A stretch of DNA of 64,000 bases. Origin: Incurvaria masculella. Taxonomy: Eukaryota; Arthropoda; Insecta; Lepidoptera; Incurvariidae. Below the pieces are notes generated by a model that saw only the letters and a list, made by a program, of their open reading frames with translations, ran no database searches and was not told the DNA's origin. The position numbers and the translations under genes are program-made. This document shows, one piece after another, positions 9,701 through 19,336 of the stretch (its first letter is position 1; each line of letters begins with the position of its first letter). The stretch is from the NCBI GenBank assembly GCA_946894095.1, contig OX335656.1, forward strand, positions 3,425,001 through 3,489,000, in the 5' to 3' direction.

Positions 9701-11951
9701 AACTGAGAGTTAATGATGCGCTCCATCACTTTGCAGAGAAGAGAGGTGATGGCTATGGGTCGGTAGTTGGCCGGGTCCGATCGATCACCCTTTTTAGGCA
9801 CGGGCTGAACGTTGGCCGATTTCCAAGCTGCAGGCACACAACCAGTGGAGTACGACAGGCGGTAAAGGCGGGTTAAGACAGGAGCTAGTTCGGGAGCACA
9901 ATTCCTTAACACGAGCGCAGGAATACCATCAGGGCCACTCGCCTTCCTGGAGTCTAGGGCGAAGAGCTCACGCTGCACAGCTCCCTGACGGAACTGCATG
10001 CTCGGCATAGACACTTCGCACCCGGGAATAGAAGGCGGAGTGGAGCCGCCATCATCCAGGCGTGAGTTCGCCGCAAAGAGGCCCACGAGAAGGTCGGCCT
10101 TCTCTATGGCGGAAAAAGCGAGTGATCCGTCAGGCTGCTGCAATGGTGGAAGTGAGGAGCGGCAGAAATTTGCTTCGACAGATTTGGCGAGGGACCAGAA
10201 TTGACGGCTCCCAGTCGGGTGGCTGATCAATTTCTCGCCAATTCTGCTGATATGCTCGAACTTCGCTCTGGCAATTATTCTCTTACTAGATCTGGAGGCT
10301 ACGTTAAGGGCCTGTTTTAGCGTCTTCAGGTTTGGGTCACGTCGTGTTCGCGCACGAAACCATGCACGGTGGGCCGCGTTCTTAGTTGAACAGGCGACCG
10401 CGCACTCCGCGTTGAACCATGGCTGGCATTTACCACCGAGGGATTTGGTAGAGCTAGGAATAAATAATTCCATAGCTCCCTGAATCACCTCGGAAACGGC
10501 ATTAGCACAGCTCGATATCGATTTTCGATAGTTAGTTTAATGAATATAAAGTGCTTAACTCATACAGTGAACTGAACTTTAGGGGAAGTCATCCCCTTTG
10601 GTTTGCCGTATATATGAAGTGGATTGTTCGATCCGCTACATTTCCTATATATGCGGTGAGCTTTTTGAGCGAGTCTTTATCAGTTTTGCTTGAGAATTTC
10701 TCGCAACCCAGTTATACATTCCCACAGTGACCAATCGTATCATAGCGGTAGCCAATTCATCAGTTTTGTGTCCCTACTGCAAAGGTTTCCTCACCAAGTT
10801 CTTTCACCGGACGTCATCGAAAATTCGCTGAGGATTGTGTTTCTGGGCCTCTACAACACTAATCAGGTCGTTTGACAGCTGACAGTGGCATGATCCTAGA
10901 TTACGACAAGTTGGTGTTCCGAAAACTCAGTCTACTACTTATTGAACAGCTATTTCAGTGTAGTGGAATATTACTGAGTGGACATTTGGGATTTGTGTGT
11001 TCAGGGCGACGGATACCGGCGCGGCAACGACAACGGCTTCTCTACCACTCGCTCGGTGAAGAAGGTGTACCTCTGAGAAACGAGCGGGGCGGACGCGCGT
11101 GAACCCAACCACCGCGCACACCACACTACGCGTCACCACCACACGCTGGGTATGCACCACGCTGGCCTCAAGTCTAAAGCTAAGCTATGGATAGTTGTGT
11201 ACCTGATTTAGCCTGTCCCGTTGTGACAATGAGTTGGTAGAGTAAATCTATAATAATTAATTAAAATAAACCTGCCAGTGCTGTGGAGTGCAGGGCTGCC
11301 ATATTGGTTTATGCAACCAATAAAACACGGTTCACTACTGCATTTCAATAAGATTGATATGGAATAAATCTGTTTTATTCTACAGGTGCTTCGCCCCCAG
11401 TTTACAATACCTGTTTATTATTCCCCCGTGTAGGTATATGGGTCAAAAGTCGTAGGTGCCTTGGTCGAATTTTAGAGGATGAATGTAAGGTTGAATGTTA
11501 GAGGATGCCTCATGGCATTAATTTTACCTTTTTGTAATCCATTTGTCTTGCAAATAAAGAATTTTTCTTTTAGTTTCATTTCAAATAAGATTTGTTCGTT
11601 TAGCCCTCGAGAATGCCCTCCAATTTTACTGTAAGTACTTATACTTTTTAAATTCTTCCTTGGTAGAGATATAGAAGAAATCTCCCTCCAGAATCACTGT
11701 AAGGTTTTGCAAAACCCTTTTACATGCTCACCCTGGTGCAGGTATAGATATGCTCAGTGTGGGTGTACGTTGCAGTGTCGCAGCGCAGCAGTGGGTCGGG
11801 CTCGGTCTCCGCCTCCGGCTCGGCCGGCGCGTCGTCCTCCTCGCCCTCGCCGCCCTCCTCGTCCCCGTCGCCGTCGGGCGAGCGGCCCCCCACGCCGCCG
11901 CCGCCCGCGCCGCACGCCGCTCAGCCCTGCTCCTACATCTACCGCAACTGA
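603..11951 (+). CDS. Sema-1a: Class 1 transmembrane semaphorin (Sema-1a type), 3' part of gene
   Basis: Axon-guidance cell-surface protein that acts as plexin ligand or receptor. Exons read: 603-744, 1768-1970, 2851-2996, 3132-3214, 3407-3647, 4108-4256, 4607 (or 4619)-4750, 6052-6262, 7363-7627, then a last exon at 11005-11076 or 11784-11951. All junctions keep frame and have GT-AG ends. The product runs from mid sema domain ([27 protein letters not shown]) through a PSI domain ([12 protein letters not shown]), a membrane helix at about visible residues 386-408 and a cytoplasmic tail ending KKVYL. There is no immunoglobulin domain between PSI and membrane, which fits class 1. The signal peptide and first part of the sema domain lie left of the window. 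551 visible residues with the first last exon, 583 with the second. Choice of Sema-1a over Sema-1b rests on remembered tail motifs. Confidence 0.9.
780..942 (+). repeat. Decayed tRNA-derived SINE fragment
   Basis: Has an A-box-like TAGTGGTTAATG at 790-801 and a B-box-like GTTCCAATCC at 829-838, then remnants of the shared SINE body (GGAACCCATGTAAAACTGTA). Abuts the oppositely oriented SINE at 942. Confidence 0.6.
942..1330 (-). repeat. 5S-rRNA-derived SINE, old copy
   Basis: Read on the - strand: degraded 5S-like head at about 1230-1310, shared body (complement of GGTGCCATGCCAGGACCTTC at 1030) and terminal A-run seen as T-run at 943-951. Confidence 0.75.
1391..1545. repeat. Decayed inverted-repeat MITE
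   Basis: Same family as 57160-57345: shares GCGTAAGAT, TTTATATCATACC and TTGATCGAATTCCCTC in the same order. The left arm is more decayed than in the 57-kb copy. Confidence 0.6.
1768..1970 (+). CDS. Sema-1a: Semaphorin exon, sema domain
   Basis: Acceptor GTTTCAG ends at 1767, donor GTGGGT at 1971. Reads [20 protein letters not shown], then a segment with [14 protein letters not shown] and NWLPVNSAK. Leaves phase 0. Confidence 0.9.
2146..2370 (-). repeat. 3' end fragment of a non-LTR retrotransposon
   Basis: Matches the 3' end of the element at 8354-10540 (GGCATATGGCG, CACACCATGTTTAAAGGACC, TTAGTTCTTATTTTGG) with many substitutions. No intact frame. Confidence 0.7.
2425..2801 (-). repeat. 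5S-rRNA-derived SINE
   Basis: Near full length. Poly-A tail appears as T-run at 2425-2437, body in the middle, and the 5S-like head at about 2715-2801, including the complement of GGTCTTGGATGGGTGACC. Sits just before the semaphorin exon at 2851. Confidence 0.85.
2851..2996 (+). CDS. Sema-1a: Semaphorin exon, sema domain
   Basis: Acceptor GGTTGCAG ends at 2850, donor GTGAGT at 2997. Encodes [20 protein letters not shown], then [19 protein letters not shown] is a conserved sema disulfide region. Starts in phase 0, leaves two bases. Confidence 0.92.
3132..3214 (+). CDS. Sema-1a: Semaphorin exon, sema domain
   Basis: Acceptor TTTCAG ends at 3131, donor GTACAT at 3215. Encodes [12 protein letters not shown] and AYDVLFIGT. 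The next exon completes the GTDNGK blade motif. Only 83 bp long. Confidence 0.9.
3407..3647 (+). CDS. Sema-1a: Semaphorin exon, end of sema domain
   Basis: Acceptor CCACAG ends at 3406, donor GTATGT at 3648. Reads [10 protein letters not shown] to [12 protein letters not shown], the last propeller blade leading into the PSI domain. A TTAA-flanked MITE starts 22 bp past the donor. Confidence 0.92.
3670..3921 (+). mobile_element. TTAA MITE, truncated copy
   Basis: Starts TTAAGGTGGGCCAACCCGG and follows the 550-bp family consensus for about 250 bp, then stops without a right terminus. Lies 22 bp inside the intron after the semaphorin donor at 3648. Confidence 0.8.
4108..4256 (+). CDS. Sema-1a: Semaphorin exon, PSI domain
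   Basis: Acceptor TTTTCAG ends at 4107, donor GTGAGT at 4257. Encodes [19 protein letters not shown], then [13 protein letters not shown] and CPH. The CxxxxDPYCAWD core with flanking cysteines identifies the PSI (plexin-semaphorin-integrin) domain. Confidence 0.93.
4607..4750 (+). CDS. Sema-1a: Semaphorin exon, juxtamembrane stalk
   Basis: Donor GTAAGA at 4751. Two acceptors, CCAG ending at 4606 and ATAG ending at 4618, are 12 bp apart and both keep frame, so the exon begins at 4607 or 4619. The longer form adds KLIG. The strongest pyrimidine tract ends at CTTCAG near 4584, but using that site runs into TAA. Encodes [18 protein letters not shown] and an acidic stalk. Confidence 0.8.
5414..5964 (+). 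mobile_element. TTAA MITE, full copy
   Basis: TTAA at 5414-5417 and 5961-5964 flank a non-coding element with short inverted ends GGTGGCCCAACC and its near complement. TTAA duplication and imperfect subterminal repeats are typical of piggyBac-type non-autonomous elements. Confidence 0.85.
6052..6262 (+). CDS. Sema-1a: Semaphorin exon, transmembrane segment and proximal cytoplasmic tail
   Basis: Acceptor GACGGCAG ends at 6051, donor GTATCG at 6263. Encodes an alanine/glycine-rich membrane helix ([20 protein letters not shown]) followed by the stop-transfer [10 protein letters not shown] and [28 protein letters not shown] ends 87 bp before the exon. Confidence 0.9.
6263..7362. other. Semaphorin intron
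   Basis: AT-rich sequence without recognisable repeats, RNA genes or exons. Confidence 0.5.
7363..7627 (+). CDS. Sema-1a: Semaphorin exon, proline/histidine-rich cytoplasmic tail
   Basis: Acceptor CGCGCAG ends at 7362, donor GTATTG at 7628, phase 0. Reads [20 protein letters not shown], a Pro-Ala-His low-complexity stretch, and [10 protein letters not shown]. Very GC-rich. Confidence 0.88.
7681..7830. repeat. Interspersed repeat fragment
   Basis: Contains TATTGTTTATTCATCATCC, CAGTTCGGCAATCCC and GGCAAGAAACTCCTCTGG. A related reverse-complement remnant is at about 31518-31612. Family not identified. Confidence 0.4.
8354..10540 (-). mobile_element. 5'-truncated non-LTR retrotransposon (jockey/CR1-like)
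   Basis: Poly-A tail as T-run at 8354-8366, followed on the - strand by an open frame for reverse transcriptase. The frame continues upstream of its first ATG to about 10536, where a stop and unique DNA begin, so the apurinic endonuclease half is missing. Inserted antisense in the last long semaphorin intron. 3' fragments of related elements are at 2146-2370 and 59596-59805. Confidence 0.9.
8365..10488 (-). CDS. Reverse transcriptase ORF of non-LTR retrotransposon
   Basis: 707-residue uninterrupted frame. Motifs in order: SGPDGIP (184-190), [17 protein letters not shown] (about 240-256), [10 protein letters not shown] (277-286), [11 protein letters not shown] (313-323), [10 protein letters not shown] (369-378) and the catalytic CYADDSTV (396-403). 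These are the palm and finger motifs of non-LTR reverse transcriptases, and the C-terminal thumb region ends near [11 protein letters not shown]. The residues needed for catalysis are present, but the endonuclease domain is missing upstream, so it probably cannot move by itself. The first ATG is only the first methionine in a truncated frame. Confidence 0.9.
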   Translation of the reverse strand: MIQGAMELFIPSSTKSLGGKCQPWFNAECAVACSTKNAAHRAWFRARTRRDPNLKTLKQALNVASRSSKRIIARAKFEHISRIGEKLISHPTGSRQFWSLAKSVEANFCRSSLPPLQQPDGSLAFSAIEKADLLVGLFAANSRLDDGGSTPPSIPGCEVSMPSMQFRQGAVQRELFALDSRKASGPDGIPALVLRNCAPELAPVLTRLYRLSYSTGCVPAAWKSANVQPVPKKGDRSDPANYRPIAITSLLCKVMERIINSQLMKYLESNELLSDHQYGFRPNRSAGDLLVYVSHEMGDALENHGEGMAIGLDIAKAFDRVWHKALLSKLPSYGLPPELCDWIADFLHGRSIKVLVDGCCSKAMSVNAGVPQGSVLSPTLFLLHINDLLNLGDIDCYADDSTVLARYTSHQTASRAKVDDDRRRLVARLEETLEKVSGWGLQNLVEFNASKTQACVFSAKRAPFSAAPTFQGATLHIDDHIGILGVDLTHDLNFGRHIEDKAKLASKKLGVLNRVRQYFTPDQKLLLYKAQIRSCVEYCSHLWDGSAKHLLGSLDSIQRRAVRLVDDPEVSLNLETLQLRRDVGSLSVFYRLYHGECSSELHNAVPPSPFYLRSTRNREKMHKFTVDIPKIRTHRSSRSFIYRVGKQWNELPFEVFPPNYDLGSFKRGVKKHLAGRHGFRSPPECSKTHGRRRAPLGPSVRHMPRLT
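10541..11004. other. Remainder of last semaphorin intron
   Basis: No repeat or exon recognised apart from the acceptor at its end. Confidence 0.4.
11005..11076 (+). CDS. Sema-1a: Semaphorin last exon, KKVYL terminus
   Basis: Acceptor GTGTTCAG ends at 11004, phase 0 from the 7627 donor. Encodes 23 residues, [10 protein letters not shown] then [13 protein letters not shown] and TGA. AATAAA motifs follow at 11265 and 11553, so a short 3' UTR is possible. Confidence 0.85.
   Translation, partial: GDGYRRGNDNGFSTTRSVKKVYL
11784..11951 (+). CDS. Sema-1a: Candidate alternative last exon of semaphorin
   Basis: A GC-rich open segment after acceptor TGTCGCAG (ends 11783), phase 0, so it can join the same donor at 7627. 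Encodes 55 residues: a Ser/Gly/Pro-rich run, [18 protein letters not shown] and SYIYRN, then TGA. Composition matches the preceding cytoplasmic exon and not the surrounding AT-rich DNA. It lies downstream of the KKVYL stop and two AATAAA motifs, so it would be a distal alternative terminus. It could also be GC-rich 3' UTR. Confidence 0.5.
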   Translation, partial: RSSGSGSVSASGSAGASSSSPSPPSSSPSPSGERPPTPPPPAPHAAQPCSYIYRN

Positions 11952-11999
11952 GCGCCCCGACACTACCCGACACTGAACTAGAGTGACCCTAACTGCGGA

Positions 12000-12340
12000 C
12001 ATTACCTTCAAGTGGCACTCGTGAAGCGCCCTCTGTCGGCGGGCTCCTCCCTGCGGACATAACCTACAAGTTTTTGACAGTTGTGGCGATAACCTCCAAG
12101 TGACAGTATTGAAGCGCCCTCTGACTGCAGATTTATCCTATGCGTTTTGACTGTTGTGGCGATAACTTTTAGTGACAGTTGTGAAGCGCCCTCTATCGCC
12201 GGGCTCCTCACTATGGGCATAACCTACAAGGTTTGACAGTTTTGGAGGCCGGTAAATTCGAACTATAACAGTGGGGCGACAGCAGTTGACGCCATCTGCC
12301 GTGCTGATGAGCTCAAAGCTGTGACAGCTGCGGACTGAAC
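12000..12340 (+). repeat. Imperfect tandem repeats
   Basis: GAAGCGCCCTCT recurs at 12023, 12111 and 12183, each with neighbouring ATAACCTACAAG or GTTGTGGCGATAAC blocks. Units of about 70-90 bp are shuffled and diverged. Confidence 0.7.
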
Positions 12341-12830
12341 ATAACCCCAAAGTTGTGACGATTTTAACTGAACCAGTGCTTGTCAGTACGCTCTAAATTA
12401 TGACAGCTGCGGATTGTGACAGTTAAGTATGGAACATAACCTCGAAGTTTTGAACGCCGTGACATCCATTGTGCTGATATAAAGGCTCAAAGTTGTGGCC
12501 TGCTGATTTAGGGCAGTCTTGAAGATGCCGACATCTAGTGCTGCTTTTGTAAATCAGCTTTGTTCTTCTTCAGACAAATTTCGTATGAACAGTGAGAATG
12601 TATTTAGTTTCACCATGAAGTTAATGAACTGCTGTGGATACGGTAGATGTACCAGTATAGGAATGGTAAATTTCCTTCAACCTTTGTACTGAAACTACTA
12701 ATGACATCTATGAAGCAGCTGCATACATCATCGGCCGAATGAAGGCACGCCCTGGTGATAATAATATCGTGAAGACCATTAAGTGTCAATTTCAAATAAA
12801 ATGTACGCTCATCACTATCCTTTACTGAAC

Positions 12831-15800
12831 TAAGTACTTACTAACATTTTCCTAATATCGATATTTTTTTTAAAATAATGATTTCAATATAAGAAAGGAT
12901 TGTTACAAAATGGCTCATGAACTACATTATAAAGCCAAATAATATATTTATGCTAGAGCTATTGAAATTAAAATGAATTCCATGATAGTGGTGGGCTAAG
13001 AACTTATAAAACTACAATATCAAAAATATCCAATGCTTTATAGGATTTTTGTAAGTTCCTTCAGATGCTGGTTGTACAAAATGTTAAAATGGAAAGAGCA
13101 TAAGGTATAATTCTGCTTTAGTGATTGCACTGCCGAGTAATTTTTCATACCAAATATAAGACAATTTTTTTTAAGTGATTATTTACATTATTACATTGTG
13201 TGTGATAAAAGTACGTAAGTGCCATCAGCTTTAGTCCAAGGTTAGAACGTACAATATAAGAACCAAACAGACATTATAAAAACTAGTGAGTATTATGTAG
13301 AGTTGCTAGATGACAAAATAACGTTTAACATTGTTTTCTGTTCAATACGACAGTGACATTTGAAATCAAAGAGCAAATCGAAAAAATATCAATGAGAATT
13401 GGTCGCATTTCAGAAAGGGAGAATTTATCTGTGCCAATAACAACTGATGTCTTTGGCTATGGTCGGTCTATTTATATCAGCCCATTGTACCAATAATTTA
13501 ACATTGACATGTTTTTGGTACCAATTTGTAAAGTGACCATACTCCACTATGTTGTTGAATGTTGATACCCATGTATATACCGTCATTAATATACAAAACT
13601 ACCTACGTTGTTGCAGACGCGAGTGTTTTTGAACAAAATCGCGTTTTTCGTAAAAAAAGCACATTCTCTTCCACAAATTGGATATACGTACCAGTGATTT
13701 TTCACATTCTAAATTGGCGTACTGTTGTGGAGATTACAAAGAATATTATGGAGTAAAATATTTTTTTTAATACGGAGAATTATTGATCCATGCATCAGAG
13801 TGTGTATAAATTGTAGATTTTCTAGTTGACAGTTCGAAAATTATTAGCTTAGGTCAAATTAATAACTTAAGTTTTGTTACCATGCGTCATTATGGTAATG
13901 TGAACAGAACGATTCGATCCCAAAAATAAAAATTCAAAATGCAGAGTTTGTACCAGCAGTCCCAAATTGAGAATCTGTCTATTTACTTTACTGTAGTGAT
14001 GAGCATAACATGTTGACTAATGAATTTTAGGTAAGGCCATATATATATTTCTAAATACCTACCGAGTCGAGATAAAGTGATTAATTTATACTGAGGTACG
14101 TATTCAGGAATGAATTCTGCGCCTGTAACCTATCGCTTTTTACAAAAAATTAGTCTGCCTGATGTAAGTTACAATTAGGGTGAAATTAATTCCAAAACTT
14201 CTAACATTAAAATAGTATGGTAACAATAACTATAAATATAGCTAAAAACATAGAATCGGACATCTTGTATAAATAACGGTTAAAGTCTTGTAACCATTTA
14301 ATAAAAGTGCTTCTTATGGGTGTGTAGTTAAATAAGGAATGTTTTGATAATCATTATAGTTACTATGTATGTATAGTTAGTGTGCGTAGTTAGCGGTGCA
14401 TGGGGTGTCCCCGTGTCCATGCCATGCCCACCATAGATATTGTTAATGTGTATTAATTACCAGCACTGGTTTAAATGTTATCAGGGAGAAGCTGTAAACA
14501 AGTGCGAGTCGGACTCGCACACGAAGGGTTCCGTACCATTGTACAAGATTTCACATAAATAATCACGTTTTTTTGTGTGTACCTTTAATCTTTATTATTT
14601 TTTTATTTTACCTATTTGTTGTTATAGCGGCAAAATAAATACACACTCTGTGAAAATTTCAGCTGCCTACCTATTATGGTTCATGAGGTACAGCCCTGTG
14701 ACAGACGGACAGACGGACGGACAGCGGAGGCTTAGTAATACGGTCCCGTTTTTACCCTTTGGGTACAGAACCCTTAAAAACATCTCTTGATCGTCTTTAG
14801 TATTACCAGCATGAGACGTTTTGGCCAATTTAAGAAAAAAATATATAATCTGAAATGAAGATACTTTATTTGGAGATACTTAATTCCAGAGGAAATTAGT
14901 TTATTTAGTTTAATTTGGTAGGTAACTGCAAAATATGTTAACATTAAACCATAGACATAAAACCACTTATGTCAATGTCAAATAAAGTTCCTTCGAAACT
15001 CGGGCGCGCAAAAATAAGATGCCACAATGTATATTTTTTGCTATTATCTCTCCAAATAACGATCAAATAGCGATAGACATTTGGCATTAACAAAGTGTCA
15101 AATTATTCCACTTGAATTCGGCTAGCATTACCTTGGAAATTAACGTGCCTTGTGAATTTCCCTGGATTGCAACGTTTGCTACGATGACATAATTATTTAC
15201 ACCGACGACACCTCCCATTGTATATTGTGTAATTGTCGTATACATTCTTCCTTTCATTAAGTATGTAAGATTATATAGCTATTATTTCCACAATATTTGT
15301 ATTTATTTACATTTTAAAAACTTTAAAAAAGTGTTTAAAACAAAATGCATTTATGGCGACATTTTTAATATATTTTATTTAGGTGCATCCAGAAACTACG
15401 ATAAAGATGAATTCATGTTCATTACGAAAATATCCTTCGTTTTGTAAAAATAATCTTATTTTAGTCTAATAATCATGAATTACTTATATAAACTTTTCTA
15501 ACCATAAACATAGTTGTCCGGTCGATCGAATTTATACGTAATTTCTGGATAGCCTAAATACTTTTTTATTTTAAGGTATTATAGCTTTGAAGCATTTTTA
15601 GGTTCTAGTCCACCTGTAGGTACATTCTCTTTATCATCCTCATTAAAAAAAATCTCAATCACTCCATAACCAATATTAACTTCGATACTGTGTAAATGAA
15701 AAAGTCAATTCTGTAAAGTATACATTAATTAGCAAGTTAGAATTTATAAATTGTAAAATGTTACAAATTCACTTTTCATTGATTGAATTGTAATTTAAAT

Positions 15801-17035
15801 ATTTCAATGGTTTTAAATAACAATTCTATTTTTTTTATACTTTTACTCAACCTACAGTTTCCATCAAAGTTGTTATATTAATATTTTATAATTAACAGAG
15901 GAATTAAATATGAGCCAAAGATATTAATTTTAGCTTAAAATTTTATATTATATTTATATATTGGACACATGTGTCAGTGCAAATTCAAAGCACTAATAAT
16001 TGATTAAAAAAACGTTCTTCTGTGTTTTATCTGTATGTAATTAGGTTATTTGTGAAGCATACGTAAGAGATGGTAATAGATGAAGTTAATTGTACATAAG
16101 AATATGTATAGCATGGTTGATAGTGTAAATTAGATCTTGAATTAGATCTAACTATTAGATTCTAGACTAAGGCATATTCTAAGTGCAAAAAAAAGTTCGT
16201 TAACATTGTTTATTACTGCGAATAATGGAAAAAGTGTACAATAACCATTTCTACATAAAAAATGTACCGAACCACCATTTTTGTACCTATAGAGTGAAGT
16301 CGGTACTCATAAATCCGTAGAATACTCATGAGAATCTTTTTTTTTATATCGCAACCGTAATTATAAACGATAATATATTAAATTATATAGTGTGTAATGT
16401 ACCGTAGGTTGCATAGGCCTGCTTGATTTGATTTAAAGACTCGAAAGCCTTAGTGTTAGAAATTGAAGACTTTTATTATAAATATAATGTAAGGTTTAAA
16501 TTTCTGCAACTTTTATTGAAGTATCATAAGGTAAGTATAGTGCATTCTATGACACGTTACTCTCAATAAAAAAATATCCATCACTTACTGTAGACTGTAA
16601 ATAAATTTAAAATACGTCTTATTTTGTCCACGTCCCTTCTTGTGTACTAAAAAAAAATTGTTAAACATTTGAGCGTGCAATATTTTTGTACTTCGGAAAC
16701 TAAAGGTGTGTTTCGTTTTATCTAAACTATTAGAACCGAAGTTTCTGATGACATGCAATGGGATGTTAGTACCAATTCTTGAACGTAACCCTAAAATTAA
16801 ACATTCCTTCACGAACCAGTGTCTTAGTTCAAATTGGAAAATATTGGTCCAAGCAGTGATAGGGAAAATATTGTCGTAGGTTTTCTCTAAAAAATTACTT
16901 TTTCAGCACAAATTCTTAAGTTGACTCGAAATATTCGATTTATTTTCAAAAAACATATAGATCTAGAATGTTGGATAATAAATTATTGTGGCCGCATTCA
17001 ATTTAACATGTGTGAAATCCTCACAACTAGACTTT
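12831..17035. other. AT-rich intergenic DNA
   Basis: No exon, RNA gene or intact element recognised except the repeat at 14499-14777. All open frames are short and lack coding bias. Confidence 0.5.
14499..14777 (+). repeat. Dispersed element with AAGTGCGAGTCGG head and ACGG/GGAC run
   Basis: Begins AAGTGCGAGTCGGACTCGCA, has CAGCTGCCTACCTATTA in the middle, an ACAGACGGACAGACGGAC run near 14700, and ends TTTGGGTACAGAACCCTTA. Other copies: 38956-39188 (-), 49534-49823 (+), 52003-52235 (-, decayed) and 63699-63990 (-), with scraps at 20098 and 31618. Abundant in Lepidoptera to my knowledge. Confidence 0.75.
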
Positions 17036-17330
17036 TAATGTAACTTGACATGGATGGTCAATTCTCAACGGAATTAGGTCAGTAGGTGCCATGCCAGGAT
17101 CTTTCTTTTATCAGCCTGGCTAAATTTAACAAATCTTTTCAACCAATGTGATGGTACCAACCAGAGTGGGCGAGAAGCGTGTTAAAAAGCGACTTACAGA
17201 TTTTGAACCATTGATGACGAATTATCTTTATTCAACTCAGATCGGTGCATGAATAGTGGGAGGAGAATCGTGGGATTAAAACTATGGCAACTCGCATGAG
17301 ACACAAGGCCCCGCGCCTACGACTAGCTCC
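17036..17330 (-). repeat. Decayed SINE, probably tRNA-headed
   Basis: Recognisable GACATGGATGG, TAGGTGCCATGCCAGGATC and GATGGTACCAACC in order, then a head remnant with CCCCGCGCCTACGACTAG. Strongly diverged. Confidence 0.55.
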
Positions 17331-18279
17331 ATTATTCTGAGACGTAATACAATTACCAAATCACATCTCAATACAAAATACATAATGAAAATACGCAGAT
17401 ATAGCGAGTATTTCGAATCAACTTAACTCAAAAGAGTAGATTTCGCTAGCTCTAGCGCATTGGATTAAAGATGTTTCATATAGACTCAATAGTGATTATC
17501 GAATTGAAGATTTTCTATATCGTTCTATGTAACTATATGAATATACCAGAGCGTTAAACCTTAAACGGTTAAACTTTGTTCAACAAACACGAATACTCAC
17601 TCAGGATATGGTCGAGTTTCTTAATATGTGTTATGCACTTAATTACGCATATATATGTATAATAAAGGCTAATATAACTTTCAACACATGCGTCTATTCA
17701 AAATATAGGCACAGCTTGGTTTAATATGAAGTTCTGTTAAAATCGTTTTTCAAACTGTCAAAAATATTATTGAGTAGGTATGTTACGAAATAAGTTGATA
17801 TTTTATATTAATTAAAATTATCAAGCATAATTTTATTAACAAACTCGACTTTACCGTTTGATGAATCAAAAACTGAAAGCTAACACTTTCACTACCATAT
17901 AACTAACTTATTTGCTTCTTAGATATTCCATAGGATGTAAGTAGAGAAAAGTTAAAAATATTGCATAAACAGAAAGAAAAACCTGTTGAAAGCTGAACTC
18001 GCTGATTTTTACAAATTTAGACGGCAACATTTTTTATTAGAACTCGCCGACCATTGACTGGAAAAATATGAAACATTTAATCTTCCTGCCTGAGACAGAG
18101 GATTTTATATTTTACTTGTCATTGTTTATCGAGTTACGATAATTTTCTCATTATATAAAATTATTATTATATGCTAAATATTTTAGCAAAGGATGAAATG
18201 TATTCCTTTTCTTTAGTAAATAAAAATATTGAATTATGAAAAATATGTTGTGTTTTACTTATTCTAGTGGGAAGAAATG

Positions 18280-18575
18280 ACTTTTTTTGTGTAACTGAAC
18301 ATGGATGGCTAATACCAAACTGACCGTCAGATACCGCCTAACACACCACATGGGAATCAGGTGCCATGCCAGGACCTTCCTTATATTGCTCGGCTACATT
18401 AAACTGGATGGAAAACACGGACAATTTTCATTGCCGCTTCGACCATCGTTCATTCAATGCGATGGTGCCAACCCGGGCGGGATTAACCCTGCCATCTAGT
18501 AAGGCCAGCCTCAACGGTCGAAACCGAGCTCATCAAATCGCAAGGCGTCGCGCCACTGGGATACCAAGGCTGTCT
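18280..18575 (-). repeat. 5S-derived SINE with internally deleted head
   Basis: Well preserved body; the 5S-like segment between AGTAAGGCCAGCCTCAACG and CGTCGCGCCACTGGG has been largely lost, removing the polymerase III internal promoter. Confidence 0.75.
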
Positions 18576-18879
18576 ATTCATTTTTTTAAATATGTCACAA
18601 AATGTAATAAAAAAAAGGAAAATGTTCTTTTCTCTACATAGGATGCAGAGTGGACTGCCTTATGGCGATTTCAAACGTAACCAATGTATTAACGGTGAAC
18701 ATAAAAGCCGTGGAAGGCCCGAGGCCAAGAAGTACAGTTTCGGATATGGCCATTTTCAATTATTCCTAAAGTCAAAATGCTCTCTGCTCTGCTACACCAC
18801 CACAAAACCACAGTATCTGCGCAAAAATAGCAGGTAAGTTAATAGTTTTTAAAGTGCATAGTATAGATTAACTTTGTTG

Positions 18880-19002
18880 TTTTTATGTAATGGATGGCTA
18901 ATACAACACTATTAGCTCAATACACCACATTCTTGAAGGAGTTAGGTGCCAAGCCAGGATCTACCCTTTATGAGCACGGCTACCTTGAAATCATCGATGT
19001 AA
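18880..19002 (-). repeat. SINE 3' fragment
   Basis: T-run, GGATGGCTAATAC, CACCACATTCTTGAAGGAG and GAGCACGGCTAC match the tail side of the tRNA-headed SINE; the rest is missing. Confidence 0.6.
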
Positions 19003-19336
19003 TCTAAAACTAAAGATGCACCATCAGCTTTTCCCCGCGTACCACGTAATATGCGCCCTATCCGCTCGCTGATGCCCTACTGCGTGTCAGTCTGTGGTTG
19101 ACTTGACATCCGAGCGTGCGTGCCATCTACAGGCTTTGCAATGTGACAATATGCTGAAATACACGGCCAAATGGTATAAAAATCGGAGTGAAAGGAATAC
19201 AAAGATCCGTATAGTAACGTATCACAGGCAAACATACATATCATTACATAGTACATACAGTACATAGAAAACATTTCGTCCGAAATAATAATACGGTAGC
19301 GACCCGGTGGCTGCAACCGCGATGCTTGTAATCAGG

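Larger units (their letters stand above)
11077..12830 (+). other. Probable semaphorin 3' UTR and alternative terminal region
   Basis: Holds AATAAA motifs at 11265 and 11553, the candidate second last exon, and an imperfect tandem region at 12000-12340. A further AATAAA lies near 12795. Transcript ends cannot be fixed from sequence alone. Confidence 0.45.

Noticed and set aside
18305..18641. Repeated 60-90-residue frames with MPGPSLYC (also 2454, 34648, 47962)
   Set aside because: They are translations of the SINE body and differ by frameshifts between copies.
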